A DNA stretch of 64,000 bases from Lateolabrax maculatus (GCA_031216445.1 CM062212.1:2954001-3018000); one strand, 5' to 3'; shown: positions 12,901-27,224, counted from the stretch's first letter. A program made the numbers and translations. Notes: generated by a model not told the origin, from the letters alone.

Positions 12901-15237
12901 CCCTTTTTTTTGGTTTGTCAGCCTGGCAATTGAGCCTTTGAGTCAATAAATTCAAGGCAGGATGACAGGAAATCACAGAGGACGGGGGAGCAAATGGCTT
13001 ATATGGGGACCCTAAAAATTACTTACAGAAGGAGCATACGGTTGTAATAAATTCAATTATTTTACTGTTTTACTATTGTTGTTCATTAATTTCCTGCCAA
13101 TAGAGTAATTGTTTCAGCACTACTAGTTTCATGCAAGCAGAGAGAATCAAACCAAGTCCATCTCCCGTTACATAGTGGCGCAGATTACTGTGGATCTTTC
13201 TGCAGTCGAACAAAGAAATGTTTAGCTATAATGTCACTAATACTGGGTTTAGCTCAAACCAACACTGGGTATCCTGTCATGATGATGAGTTAACACCCAT
13301 GTTCAACACCTCTGAATATGCATGCAATGCATATATAAATGATTTGCCTAAATCCCATCAGTCTGGAACTGTCTCCGTATCTTTCTAGCATTAGGCTCAA
13401 AGTACAGCTGAGGCTGACATAGTGGAGCTGAGCGTGACAAAGGCCAGCTGAAGATGACAAAAAGGACAGCTTAGTCTGTTGAACGTTGAGTCAAGTCTGA
13501 CAACAAAGAGCTGAGCCTAAAAAGCTGGGTATGAGATGTCCTAAAATGGCCACCGTACCTTTGAGGTTTGGCTACACTGTACTCAAAATACTACCGGCTG
13601 CCTTTAGGGCGAGGGGGGTGGATGTGTAATGGATGCAGGTTTCACTTACAGAGTTGGGTCCTGCAAAAGCCCAGAGTTCTTTGTCAGTCACCTGTTTCAG
13701 TCATGGCTGCACAGTAAGCCAGCCTACTTAGAGAATTTTCAACAAAAACAGAGTAATTTTAAAAACGTTTTTGCCATGATGGGCAATGATTTAACTGTGG
13801 CAGAGAACCACGAGGACACAGGGAAAGCATTGTCATTACACAGTTTAATAATAAAGATAAAGCATACTGTAAGACTTCCTGTGAAGTTCAACAATTCATT
13901 TTAAGGCCGTCTACAGGACAATCAACTTTAATCTGAGCATTTTAGAGATGTCCTTGTCTGTCTCCTGGTTTTCTTGGGGGCTGGTGGTACCTTTTCCCTA
14001 TTCCTTTCCCTCACCTTCTGGACTTCTCTTTAATGTCCATACCACCACAATACAACCATTTTTGTCAGCTGTGAGCCCTGTCAATGGCACAGAGGCTGGA
14101 ACGCTGTAGGGTGTTCAGATCATTGTTCCTACAGGAGCTATGCTGTACTAATGCTGCAGGACAAGCCTGCACAGACTGTTTCTGCCTCCACTAAGAACAG
14201 GTGTGTCACCAAGACACCTCATCATCTATAAATGGATTCCTATGAAATTTGGTAGAAAGACGGGCCTTTGGCAAAGTAACAATTGATTGGACTCTGGTGG
14301 TGACCCCGATCTGTCATTATCATATTTTTGCTGTGATTATACTGCTAGAGATACAGACACGGAATGGCGCTTCGACCATTTTGTCCACCCACATTTACAA
14401 ATGTGAGGCAGACAGAATATTAGGAACTATAAGTGTCAAGCACTGCCAGAGAGCTGAATCAACAAACTGTCGGACACAATGTCAACGAAGACTGAACACG
14501 GGAGGCTTCATGAAGATATCATTTATGAGACTGTATATGTGTGCCCAATGAACCGGACACTCTTGTGTAATTCCTGACCGATAAAAAGCATGAAGGGGGT
14601 GACAGTGTGACGCTCTGGCTGCCTTTCACTTCAAAAAACATGAGAACTACAGCTAATCAAACTGATCATACTGGTTCTCTGGGAAAAATATACAAATAAT
14701 AGGCTACTAGTAGTAATTTAATAGTGATTTGTTACAGCTACTTAATGGTAGTTAGTTTAAAAGTTTAAAAAGAAAACCAACAAAGATAAGTAAATATGCA
14801 TTTGCTTATTATTCAGTAACAAGATCCTGTTGAGTCAAAATCTCCTTATTGCATTAACAGGCTAGTAAATAAGCAAGTATTTATAAAACAGGTTTAGCTT
14901 GACACCAAGTGTCTCTTGTCCCTGAACAAACGACTTAAAGATAGATGTTTAATGGCATGTTTCAACAGCTTTATTACTATGTATTGCTGTTATTTTGAGT
15001 ATATTGCATAATGGAACAAAAGAACTCAAATCAAGTATATTTTATCAGTCCCGACTGTCTGCGATGCCATTCAAGCCAAGCTGACGCTCCATCCCACGAA
15101 CAAGCTGCATTCTCATACAGTGTAGAGTGAATTTCAAGCTCGCTGTAACTGCTGGACTGTTTTTGCAGTCTGTGCCTTTTGGCCACAAACTATCAATGGA
15201 CGAGTTCCCCGATGGACATTTGCTGTGACAACAAGAG

Positions 15238-15276
<39 letters not shown>

Positions 15277-17976
15277 AGACTTATTTCTTTCCAGCATTCT
15301 CCTTTCTGCTCCAGTTTCTGCACATTCATGGAGTCATACAACTTCAGATAGCTGCACATTTTTGCTCTCAGTCTGCACCTTTTCATTAATTTTACATTAT
15401 TGCTGCCTCCAAGTATCTTCATGTTGTAAAATGTAACTGATTTCCTTTGATAATTGCAGGTTTGTAGCCAACAAAAGTGTTTAGAGAAGGTTAGTCCAAC
15501 CAAGATCAGACATGTTCACGTTTTCCTAATGACGACAGCCTCAGTGATTATTCTTTAAGATGCAGCTGCTGGAAAATAAGGTTTTATTTCTACTGAGAAA
15601 TTCATAAGAAAAACTATTAAGAATGATTACTAAGAATGATGAAACTCAAAAACGCTGTTTCATCACATTTTATGTCCAAAGAGCAATAAATAAGGATGTT
15701 TCGTCAGTTGCTCAAACCGCATAATGCAATCGGACTGTCAAAATGGGAATTAGACTTCTGACAAGGGAGCATCCATATTTTGAAAGAAAGTATTACAATA
15801 AGTGTCACAAATTAAAACCCATTTACATAAACAGACAAATATTTCAGAGGCGGGGCTACTTTAATTAATAAAACAAACAATACTATCCAAGTAAGGTGAC
15901 ACAAAATCTCCTTTTTGTGGCTATAATAATCAAAAAAAGTATGCACTTTACAGCAGGCAGGTAATAAAAACTCATTTAGGAAAGAGTTATTACAGAGTGC
16001 CCCTTATCCTCCAATACAATACTCCAACTAGGAGACTAGATGTGAATATTAGATTATGCCCACACAGTGCCACAGCCAAGTCAAGTATCTTGTTGAGGTG
16101 CTTAAAACACACCTGGTTCATCAGATAGCAGCACACAGAGTGGAAAAAACAAACAGAGATAAGACAGCACAGAAAACAAGCCATTGACCTTGAGCCATGA
16201 AAAGGGACTGAACTGGGGCTGCAAGTATTTTCAATATTTCTCTCATTTCTCCCCGATATTATGCTCGGTATTAGCCAATTGTTGATATATCTGTACCGGC
16301 ATATCTGTCAGCCGGTACACAAGTGCTTATACAGTACAGAAGTTTCAAAGATATGTCGTATCGGATATCGGTCGAGCTATGCTGCTTCCCTACCTTAACA
16401 AATCTCTAACTGATTTTTAATGGGGAGCTTTAGAGGAAGAACTTGTCAATGAAATCACCTGGTGTAGTGTTTGACTGGACTGTATACCTGTACACTTTCA
16501 GCACTTGTTCGTGTGCACCTGGTCCTTTAATATTATTTGAGGCCAGGAAACACTGAATAATTGTCACATTAGTAAAATTGTGAGACTGAATACTTAAAAT
16601 AAGTATTTGCACTTACCTTTAATTAACCGTAATGTTGCTTAAACCGCTAAAAAAACACTGTGTTTAGTGTTGGGAGATGCATGTCATTAATAATGCAAGG
16701 GTACAGGGCTACAATCACTGCTTTAAAAAAGAGCTCCAATACTGTATTAAACCCTTCAAACTGCTCAAAGGTAACCATGGTCCAGATCCGTTTAAGAGGC
16801 CTTGAGTTTCAGGGACATGTGTGAGGAGCCTGTGCGGGACAGGACAGCCAGCAGCCCCAGGCCAGGTGTTATTCTGAGCCGAGGCAGGCAGGGCCGTAAA
16901 CACACAACGCTGCCATTTGTGTCACCTGACATTGACAGGTGGGTTGCTGGTACCAGTTTGCTTACTGGTCACCACAAAATGAAGGCAACTGGGGGGGATG
17001 GGGCTTGAGGGAGGGAGGGAGGGTGGTAACCAAATGAAAAGTCATATGACAATGTTCTGTAATGATAATACCTCCAAACAGGGAGGCTTTTGTCTTACTG
17101 GTTGTATTTCACACAATAGTAATAGGTTGCCACCCTAAAATCCTTAATATTACTGTAATGCAAGTATCACAGGGGTGTATTAATAGTATGTCTATGGTGG
17201 GCAGTCATGAGCTGACAGTAATCTTATCTGAGAGTGTTTTTTTTCCTCCTGTTGCTTTGAAACAACTTACATCCCTATAAGGAGAAGCAGTCAGTCGCGT
17301 TTGAGTGTCGTTGTTAAATTGATTAAAGGTTACATGAAGTCATTTTCCTATGGGGTAACACTGAAGACACCAGTGAATCACATCCGGTATGCAACACACA
17401 TCCACCACTTGACAAGACCGAATACAAAAAAAAAAAAAAAAAAGGGTGTAAAATAACTAAAAAAAGCTGCTTCCTGAGCTCTGCTGGGCTCGTGGGGTTT
17501 AACCAAAGTAACGTGTTAATCGTGTCACTGCTGCTTATCTTCGAGGGGGTTCAAGAAAACAGGGCAGGTTTAAAAGGAACCTGCTGGCAATAAATCATGT
17601 TCTGTCTCGGGTACGTCACCTCCTGGTGTACAAATTGCCTTAAAACACGATACAGCACGAATATAAAAGAATAGCCGGCGTTTGGGAGGACGAAAGTAAA
17701 GGTATAAACTTGGAAAACTGGGGAAATTGAACTAGTTTTACTGCCAGGAGGTTTATTTATTAGCCAACTTCCCAACCCCCCACCCTCGGCCTTGTACAAC
17801 AGAACAACAACAATGGGTTTAGACTAGTTGAACCCGTTGAGCATATTTTTCCCTTTCAGTTCAAGATGGCAGGTTTCAATCTAGTTTAAATCAGGTTTCA
17901 ACTCTTACCCCCAAAATCCACAGGGACACCGGGGAGGTAGACTCGGCGGTTTGCTTCGCTCGCTGGTGTCCCCCAT
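6930..17976 (-). CDS. zfand3: ZFAND3, AN1/A20-type zinc finger protein 3 (five coding exons)
   Basis: Coding exons, in transcript order: 17976-17909, 12408-12368, 9802-9611, 8417-8247, 7084-6930. Every junction has AG/GT sites and the phases join into one 208-residue frame (human ZFAND3 is 227). The start reads MGDTSERSKPPSLPPRCPC, clearly the ZFAND3 N-terminus. An A20-type finger spans about residues 17-36 across exons 1-3 (CPC, 11 residues, then CSKC). A Ser/Pro-rich, low-complexity middle follows in exon 3. A C-terminal AN1 finger begins near residue 137 (CYRC, CRC, then C, H, H and C in the last exon), and the protein ends GEECS. Family knowledge: A20/AN1 proteins bind ubiquitin or act in proteostasis and stress; mammalian ZFAND3 is linked to spermatids and beta cells. 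Human ZFAND3 has extra residues in the middle, so a further symmetric exon in intron 3 (8418-9610) is possible, but I could not find one. Confidence 0.97.
10515..10790 (-). repeat. Another copy of the AATCGATTAATC-type repeat, opposite orientation
   Basis: TTAGAGCTGAAACACTGAGC, followed by TGATTGATTGAT, AACCATTAATTAATT and a diverged body, matches the reverse complement of the repeat type at 2,868-3,100. It lies in ZFAND3 intron 2. Confidence 0.4.
15237..15276. repeat. (GT)n microsatellite
   Basis: About 18 uninterrupted GT units. It lies in ZFAND3 intron 1. Confidence 0.97.
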
Positions 17977-18340
17977 GACTTCCAACAAAAAACAGCCCGA
18001 TGTGGAAACGCGAGGCTGGGGATGAGTCCGGGGCCTGGTCGTTCAACGAGGAAAAAAACGATCCAACATTCAAGTTAGACAAAAGAGATACACGTCCTCT
18101 TGCTTTTTAAAGTCCACAAGTCGGTGAAAAACGGCGGTGGCGGGCGATCTCGGCCCGTTTCGACCGTAAAATCCTTCGGTGAAGTGAAAGAAAACGGCTG
18201 AGTTTGAACTGGAATAATTGAACGGCACTCAGCAATCAGCTGGACGGTCGGACGCTACGACCGGCCGGCGGAGAGAGGGGGGCGTCCCGGTGTTTCACTC
18301 GACACTAAAAGGCGTAGAAAGACCGCCGGCTGTCCGCTGA
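17900..18340 (-). promoter_or_regulatory. ZFAND3 5' UTR and CpG-rich promoter region
   Basis: Sequence just upstream of the ZFAND3 ATG (17,976) is much richer in CG dinucleotides than its AT-rich surroundings, for example around 18,120-18,330. This is the usual look of a vertebrate housekeeping CpG-island promoter. No TATA box was recognised. The exact transcription start cannot be read from sequence. Confidence 0.6.
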
Positions 18341-21300
18341 AACAGATAAAATAGGATTATTCCGAGTTTAGGTGCACGGGAGGGTGCGAGAAAAGAGAAA
18401 ATAAATAGACAGGGGAAGGCCTTCCCCTCTTGGCGGATCGTGACCACCCCTATTCACGCGTCGCTCGCACGAAGTACGCTGGGCCGGAAACGCGTCCATC
18501 AAACCAGAAATGTCAATATTGCCCAACGAAATGAAGGCAACTGTGACACAAGAGGACATGTAAAGGCACTATTACACGACTAAATCCCAATAAAAAGTAC
18601 CAACTGTTATTGCTGTATTCAGTTCAGATGAGTACAAAGGCGGAGCGTGTAAGGGTTTGACTGGCTTTGATCACTGGCTTTACTGTAATCCGCTGTATCT
18701 GATTACAGCGAAGAACTTAACTCGGTATTTCATTTAGAATTACAAATTAAAAAAATAAAATCAACTTGAATGTGGATTCCATCATAGCATTATAAGCAGG
18801 TTGTGAAAATAAAACCTCTTGAGAGGCAGAATGTACTTTTACACAGGTATTCAACAGCACCTATATATCGATCATATAGTAACCGGCAGGGCTGGATTAA
18901 CTGTCTACATGGCCCCAGGGCACCTGTAACCTCCCTTCTGTTCCCATTGTCTGTGCATTGTGTATGTATTAGTTAGTTTGTGGTAGTTCTACTCTGATAA
19001 ACCAGCACTACAAGATATGAAACACAACCTGGACATATTATCACTTTATAAGCGGATATGTTGACTATGTTAGAAAACAGTAGCCTATTAACACATCAGG
19101 CAGACACAGAGCTAGATTAGGATTTGGGGTCATGTTTCAGGTGGCCTAATGAATGGAAGTCTAATATTTACACCTCTTTTTGCTCAGATTTGGTCTCCTC
19201 CAACTCCTGAGGGATATACAGGAGCCGCTAAAAGCTCCACTATGTTCACCACGCAGTCACTAACTGTGTTTGTCTGCTTCTTGGTGCTGAAAACTGACCT
19301 AAACAATGAGCTGAAAGAGCAGTTTGTTACCACGAGCGACACTTTTCAGATTTCACATTGTTAATGTAAAAATATTACTTAACAAACAAAATTAATTTAG
19401 CAATGTGTGCCACATAAGTACAAGGTAAAGTGAAATAACAAAGGCTTTAAAATTAGATCTCATCCCAGGGCCCCTCTTCAGGGCAGTCTCAAGATTAGGT
19501 AATGAGGCTTCTTGGCCCCAGAGGGTCTGGGACCCGGGGACAGTTCCTGCATTACCCTTAAAATATTAGGTAACAATTCAGCCTATGTTGAGATAAAGCC
19601 CATTAAAGGTACACAAAACTTAACTAAGGTGTGACTATTTCCATATAATGCTCATCAGTGTAACAGGCAAACTCTGCTATTCAAAGAGATGAGTTTGCTC
19701 TCCTTCACCTCTGCTTCTAAATGTTTTCTGTCACACTGTTCTGGTTGAAACCGCCTGGGACAAACAAAGCCATAATTTGAGCAACAAAAACAAGACAAAA
19801 GTGCTATTTGAGCTCCAAAATCAGATGTTTTTTTAAATGTTTCATGACAAGAAAACACCTCCTTGGGCAGCATTACACATCAACATTTTCTAAAGAGCCA
19901 CCAGGGCATCAGTGCCTGGAGCAGGATGAATACATGTTGACTGATCAAACACCACTGTTGGTCTGTAACAGAAGCTCTCAACAGAAGATAGAGATCACTG
20001 TATTGCTTGTATCAAAGACCTCCACTGTGTTTAACAGCAGCGATTCAGGCAAGCAGACGGGTGTGACCCCTCACAGCAATGAACATTAATAAACAATGTC
20101 AGTTGTTTCCATATCACATTTTTGACAGGCAATGTATTGAACAAGAGGCAGTGAAATGCAATCACACGTCAATGGTCATAACTAATATATTATAAGTAAA
20201 ACTATCCACATACATAAAGTTAGATGGGGGATGGGGAGTGTGTTCCTGAACAAAGCCCTATTGCAGTTCTCTGGTTAGTTATTAAGGAAGACTTTATCCA
20301 ACTATCTCAACTATGGGTAATCTTCTAAAATGCAGATGGGGATGACTAAAGAAGGCTTATAGAAACATTAGTGGGTCAACCCAGGGTAGTTAGGTATTTC
20401 AGGTTACTTAACATCAAATAAAAAGGTTTGAAACAAAAGGAGTTTTTCAAGACAAACAACTCAAAAGTGCAACATCAGGACACAAAAGGAAACAAACAGG
20501 AACCACAGCACTGATAGCTTAATTTAAAAACAAACCTCCAAAAACACACACACAAAAAAAAAAACAGCTTAAACCTGACAGATCCTGCCAGAGCGAGGAA
20601 GTCTTTAAATTAATTTAACATACAAACAGAAAGTTACCAAATCCAGCACTTCAGTACTGTACTTCAGTCAGAAGACCCAAGCTGCAACCTTTATTTCTGT
20701 GTACTTGAGTAAAATAAAGTGCCAATAGCAGCTGCTCATGTATTTATTGTATATAAACTTCCTTCCCTGCAGCCCTAGTGCATACATAATTTGGTCCGAG
20801 CCCCTCAGCCCCAATTTTCACAACCTAATTGATTTCCCCAATCATTTGTGCTAAGCTATTCAAGTGCTTAAAATACTAAATTAAGACACTTAATTCAACC
20901 TAAGTTTACTTTTAATGAGGTTTTTCTTGAGGTATGGATTTTAACTATCAAAAAGTAACACCAGATAAGAACCACATTTTGGTTTCAGGTGTCAACAAAT
21001 ACCCAACAGCTATTACTTAATATGCAAATGCATAATTGGATTAAGTGCAAATTGCATACAAATGCCGCAGAATGCATTAGCTCCACAGCTTTGGCAAACC
21101 TTTGAATAATTGAATTCCAAACTTTGAAAAATACTTGACTGCTACTCTGGTATCTTGATGTTACGAAAAGTGAGCAGAGTCGTTTTAAGACAGTTTCTTA
21201 AAAAAATAGCTTGTTTAAGGATAAAATCCATCTGTTGTGGAAATATTAACTCGTAAAATTCAGATAGCAATCCCCCCCCACCCCCCACCCTGGTCTTACT

Positions 21301-21688
21301 GCTCTTTGGTGGTACAGTGTAACCACAGTTCAGTGTGTGCCTCATCTTTGGAGAAGTAAAGATTCCACTTTGATGATTTTGAAGGAAAAAACTTGAGTCT
21401 TAGTAGCTAAAAAGTACCTTCACAAAAATGCATGAGCCAGTGGATGTAATACCTAACTTTCTGTTTCAAAATTGGGAAGACTGGAGCCCTAAATGCTGCT
21501 GCTACAGATATACCAGTCTCTAATGTTGCACTTATGACAGACGGACCATGGGTTATGACAATGAGACATCGCCTTTAGCAGCGTTGTAGCAGTGCAGTCT
21601 GGATGATGAAGGCTGTGCAAAATGGCATTCTGAGATCTTCCTTCCCTCTCAACACCTTTCAATAAGAGGGTAGGGTGGGTGGGGGCTT
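18341..21688. other. BTBD9 3' UTR and BTBD9-ZFAND3 intergenic spacer
   Basis: No gene seen between the BTBD9 stop codon (21,689) and the ZFAND3 promoter. Minus-strand poly(A) signals (AATAAA, read as TTTATT on the plus strand) lie at 20,743-20,748 and 20,690-20,695. They are candidate BTBD9 transcript ends, which would make the 3' UTR about 1 kb. The two genes are head to tail on the same strand. Confidence 0.55.
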
Positions 21689-24116
21689 TTAAAGATGGGA
21701 CTGTGAGGACGATGATGAGGAGGAGGAGTGCTGGGAGGGCTGGGAGGGCAGCAGGCTGTGTGTGCGTGAAGGTCGTTGGGGTCGCGACTGCTGGGTGGCG
21801 GTCCCAGCATCAGACGAGTCCAGGCCCGGGCTGCCTTCATTAACCTCTGTGTCCAGCTGGGCCGGACACTCGAAGTGAACACAGTGGAACACCTGAAGAG
21901 AGATCGGAGTCAAACAGGAGAAATCACAACCACGCACACCTAACACCGGACACTTTACCAACTACTTACAATAATAACAACCAGCCGTTATAGATTCAAT
22001 GTAAAAAGTGGCACTGACACACATTAACACAGATTCAGTTACACGTCTGATTCGGTTTTTCCTATAGCATTAAAGAAACAGAAAAGAACCTGACGACCAC
22101 AATAAACTGTGTTTTCACCTCATTAGCAGTGTTGTGAGTCCCAACAATACGGATGAAGGAAGCAGGCTGCTTATCAAACTTCAATGTCTGCCATGATCTG
22201 GAAGAGAGGGCGGTGAAAATCATCAAGACAGAAATATAAAAACATTCTGATTGTATCTTGTGATTTTGTTTACAACACTTATGTCTATTATGGCTACATT
22301 TTCATGACAGGACCCTGACTATTGTATATAGAGTTTTAAGGAAAAGTTTGTTAACAGTTTCACATTAAGCCTGCAATTTTCTCTGTACTCTACGTACCTA
22401 CAGGGGCAACAGCTATTTAAGCACACATCTGCCAAAAATGAAGATTTAGTCAACAGTAGCTGGAATATAACCAGGTATTTTTAATCCTGCCCCCTCGAGG
22501 AAGTGATTTTCAAACAGGCCAGCTACTTACTTAGCGAGGAACATGTGGCTCAAGGTTCCTTTATAATTAGACAGGCTTTCAGCAAGTTCAAGTTCAAGAT
22601 AAGTGGGATAATTTAACAATAAACTGTAAAGAAAAAAAATATTACTACTATCATTAAACACACATAGTATCAAAAAAAGAGTGTTTATTCAAGTCAAGTT
22701 ATTCAAGATGTTTACATCCCAGGTCTTAGTCAGATGGATCTGACACCTGTGTTCAAAGGGTGCAGGTAACAGGAAAAAGTCACCATGTGGAAAAAGGAAG
22801 TGACAGAAGAGGAAATGGGAGCCTCACCGACATGCCACCCTGGTGCGATCGATCACCTTTGTCCACTGCTGCTGGTTGGTGGAGACTTCAATGTAATAAC
22901 TGTAGGAGCGCTCGTCACAGTCCCACAGCAGCAGCCTAACAGGTAGAGGAAGCCAATAAACACTATTTACCTGTTTTGAACTTAACTGCCATAATGTCAT
23001 TTCATGTTTCAATGCTATTTCACACTGTAGATTAAAATGACCCCTCACAACAACATACTTTGAAATTCTAATGGCCATATAACCATGTCAAGATGTGGAA
23101 GATACAACTGCAATATCAGCTGGGTGAGGGACAAAGTTAAGTTAGACTAAACAATTACTTCACCCAATGCTGAGATTTCTGGTTTTCAGAGCTCAGTTTT
23201 TGTTCCATACTCAGAGTTAATGATGTGGCCCGATGTACCTCAGGGAACTAATGGAGTAGGGCTGTGCCAGCTGAATGACGATTGCTCCAGAGCCCAGCTG
23301 GTGGCAGGTGTAGCCGGAGTCCCAGTCGTAGTTGCGCGTGTCGCCGTTGAGCAAGGCATTTCTGCTTCGGCTCACACCCTCGATGACACTGGCGCACGAT
23401 GCGATGGTCGCCACATTCTCACTGGGCACTGCAGACGCCAGACGCAGGGTTACAGACTTGTTTTGCTATGATCTGCACTTGTTAACATGAATGGGATCTC
23501 ATTTAGTACGAACAACTTAAACAAAAAAAGGCTTAAATTCACATTACAAGTAACCCAGAGTAAAGCATAGTTGAAATGTAAGACAAATGTTGTAACCAGT
23601 AACATCAAAAGTAAAAGTGCACTCATTAAAAAACACTTCCGATCACGTAGTTTCTGTTCTGTGTGTCTGTGTTTTCTGCAACTTACCCAGAAGTCCATTC
23701 TCCAGGGTAAACGAGCGGTTGGTGAACATGCACTCAAAAGCCACGAGGTGAAATACCTTGTTGACTGTGTTGTGTGTTCCCACAAGGCGAACGTACCTGA
23801 GACACAGAGAGCAAAGTCAAGATTTGGGTGCACAGGAAAACCAAGCGACCGTAAATCAATCTTTAAACAACCAGGAGAAAACTGGCATGAAAGGACAACC
23901 CTCCATCTTGTTCAAATGCACTGTAATAATAGAAACACTTGTCAGTAAAACACAATAAAATTCATCAACACCACAAACTACAACATCCAAAATAATCATA
24001 CAGTTGACTCAACACCTCTCCAAAACAATTTCAGCCTAAACTGAGCATTATAACATTCATGAAGGTCGGATTTATTGTAGGACTGTTGTATTAGACAGCA
24101 TTAATTTTAAACTGGT

Positions 24117-24165
<49 letters not shown>

Positions 24166-27100
24166 GTTTTAGGGTCAATTTGCATGAGAATTTGTATTTA
24201 GCACAGTTCTACGGAAGAGGAGTGTTGGCTGGTTGACTGTGTTAGTTTGATGGCGCAGCACCATTACTGCATTCCTTAGGGCAAGCTTGAGTCACATCTT
24301 CTGACATCCGACTGGATGTTTACACACAGTTATCTCAAACCAGGCATGCCCACAACACACATTATTCCAATTCTGGATTGTTTCCAGCGTCTCCAACTCA
24401 GGAGGAACCAAAATACTGCACGGAAATGCTTGAAAATACGCTTCTCTGTCCATCTGCCAAGCAAAGATCAGTGTGGTTTTTAAACACTGAGAATATAATC
24501 CCAATCAACTACAAGCAACAACATCAAAACAGCCTGTAATTGCTATGTACACCAGGTTTTGGCAAAAATGACACAGATGGAATCAGACTTGTTTTGACTC
24601 ATGATGCCACCAAAATCTCCAGCCTGGCAAGATGACAGAGCATCAAAAGATGGTGAACTACTTGACAAAGTCAACTTTTCCACAACAGCTTGGGCCGAGG
24701 AATAACAACTGTTGGTGCAACTGGACCGGGAGCCAAATGGTTTAGTTTAGTTTACCTGCAAACTCGTGGTGTGAAGTAGAGATTCTGCCAAGAGCGGCAG
24801 AGATACTTTGAGTGGTCCACAACACGCACCCAGTCCAGCTCATCCATAGATACCTCAATGTAATAGGAGTAAGACCTTAAATAATCAAGAAAGACATTAA
24901 AAATCAGTTCACAAACTCAGTTTGTCATTATCAGATAAAGTCAGAATAATGAGGTTCACAAAAAAGCAATAAGTTACTATTCATACACGTTTCTTAAGAA
25001 ATGGGTTCTGTAGTAATCATTTTGTTAGAAAATTGATTATTTAAATAATCAATTTGTCATAACTGACATGCTTCAGGTTCAAATCATTACAAACACGCAC
25101 ACAACAAAACAACTTTCAGATAAGACCTTTTATCACCTTGCCAGAACAGTTTGTTGGAACCAGCTAAACTAAATATCAGTGCAGTCATACAACTACTTCA
25201 ACAATAAACTGAGTTTGAATACACGCTCTAATTTTCAATTCAAACAAACAAACAAACAAACAAACAATCAATCTGAATCATACAACATATGTCTTCATAT
25301 AAAATTCAAACCCTGCTATGCTGGTTTGTCTTACCGGCTGTCTCTGTCCCACAGCAGCAGACGGATGTGGTTGATGATGGATGACTGGCCCAGTTTGACC
25401 TGGATCCCGGCCCGGCCGTCCTCCTCGATGGGATGTCTGGAAAAGCCATGGTCCAGGTCGTAGTTCTGGGTGTCTCCGTCAAGCAGCGCCGACTTCAGCT
25501 CCCCTTTCACCACCTGAGCTCCGTACTTCATGGTGGCAATGTTCTCCTCTGGGACTGAAAGAAGAAGAAATGTATGTGCAAATGAATACATGAAATACAC
25601 AGACAATGCATTTTTGATTTGATGTTTGATGCGATTCATAGTAATAATAAAAACAGTAAGAAGATGGAGGAGTAAGAGCACTGACTGAGCATGCCACGGT
25701 AGTTAAGGTCCATGTTGCGGCTCTCAGAGCGGGTTTTGATGGCGTCCAGCAGGTCGTCTGGGCTCAGTAAGCCGGACGGTCGCACCACATTCAGCATCTC
25801 CGTCAGGGTCATGAGCGGCAGCCGCACTGCTGCCATCACTTCCTGGGTGTCTGCCCCGTCCACGTGCTGCCGGCACCAACGAGACAAGGCCTGGAAAATC
25901 TCCTTCTCACTGGCAGCAAACGAGTCGCGCCTGACCACAGTCAGCAGGGCAGTCTGCAAACACAGGTGTTTTAATCAAACAATTTAGGGAAAAATAGAGA
26001 TATCTGTGTACAATGTATGGAGAAATAAAGGCTACCCTAATGTAAGAATGAACCAGATGCAGTCCTGATTACAACTCTTCAAACACCATTCTCTAATCCA
26101 GTTTGTAAAACTGCAAACTTACCTTGGAGAGCATGAGGAAACCGTCAGAATTTAACACTTCAGGTGCGTGTCTGTCCATATAGGAGCAGCAGGCTGCACT
26201 GAGCGCGCTCAGAGAGTACAGGCTGGCCACATCAAAAACCAGGCAGACGTTGTTGGTGTGCAGGATGGTGCGGAGGAACTCGGACGTGGAGTCCTCCAGT
26301 GGCTGGAGGCCGTAGCGGTGAGCCAGGCCCAGGAAGTCCAGCAGCACCTCTTCCCGGGCGGAGCTGAGGCTGGCCCGGCCCGTGTACAGGTAGTGTAGCA
26401 GCATCGAGAAGGCTTCGGCCCGCGTCTCCTCCAAAGACACCTCCGCCTGGGGCTGGGACTCTTTCATCCCACCGTACAGCAGGGCCCTGAAGGAGCCAAA
26501 AGAAGAAAAAAGCTTAAGTGTTTACATTTGTTTTTCAGAGGCCATTCCTTTTTTTTTTTTTTTTTAATAGTCTCCGCAGAAATTTCAGAAAGCCCCAAAT
26601 AAGCTTCCAACTATCTCAACCAGCTGCCCTCAAATATATTCTAACAAGCATACTGAATAACAAAAACTGGAAAAGTATCAAGATCGTGTGAATCACATGT
26701 ACATGTATATGTAGTGTTAAATGCTCCTCATGTAGAAAAAACACACATAACACACATTTCTGTTGTGTGAGCTTGTGTGTGACTATGGAAGGAGGCGTTT
26801 CTGGGGAAAATATAGAAATAGGCAGCACACAGGACCCAAAAACAACAAATCACAACTTAAAATAATGTGTCTTCACTTGAATTTGAGCTTTCTACAGTGT
26901 AATAATATAATTTCAGTTTATGGGTCACATTAGACAGATTGGAAGGAAATCCTCACGGTTGCGCAGCTGAGGTTTGTGGATTTCATCACCAAACCCATGT
27001 GCAGGGACGCCCAGAGGCGTCCCAGGTGTTGTCGGTTACCTGAAGTAGTGGCAGCGAGCCGCCAGGATGACCCGGTGCGCCGGGAAGCGCTTCCCCTCCA

Positions 27101-27224
27101 CCACGAAGGTGACATCGCTGTACTCCTCGCCCAGCACCAGGGCGCCCAGCTGCTCCGACAGCAGGTGGACGTGGTCGATCTCCGACACGGAGGCCAGAGG
27201 CCGCAGGGGGTGGCTGTTACTCAT
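21689..27224 (-). CDS. btbd9: BTBD9, BTB/POZ domain-containing protein 9 (ten coding exons)
   Basis: Coding exons, in transcript order: 27224-27040, 26486-26123, 25953-25686, 25554-25335, 24875-24756, 23796-23687, 23428-23239, 22935-22828, 22197-22119, 21892-21689. Phases join to 1,848 nt, or 615 residues (human 612). Order: BTB/POZ domain (about residues 36-105, with SDVTFVVEGKRFPAHRVILA), BACK domain (about 140-250), then two F5/8-type C (discoidin-like) domains (about 280-400 and 430-550), each with LLLWD and an RSYSYY-like segment. A Ser-rich C-terminus replaces the human one. Sequence matches human BTBD9 closely throughout. The ATG sits in a strong Kozak context (GCCACCATGA). Family knowledge: BTB-BACK proteins can serve as CUL3 ubiquitin-ligase adaptors; human BTBD9 variants associate with restless legs syndrome and iron handling. 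Confidence 0.98.
24119..24166. repeat. (GT)n followed by (AT)n microsatellite
   Basis: A pure GT run passes into a short AT run in the BTBD9 intron between exons 5 and 6. Confidence 0.97.

Larger units (their letters stand above)
9803..17908 (-). other. ZFAND3 introns 1 and 2 (no gene seen)
   Basis: Large introns of about 2.6 kb (9,803-12,367) and 5.5 kb (12,409-17,908), interrupted only by the 41-nt exon 2. They contain a GT microsatellite at about 15,239-15,274, a degenerate 20-22 bp repeat near 13,395-13,520 and a 340-bp patch open on both strands near 10,913-11,250. A GGATTCCTATGAAATTTGGT segment near 14,233 looks like part of a dispersed fish repeat. No other recognisable exon was found. 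Confidence 0.6.
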
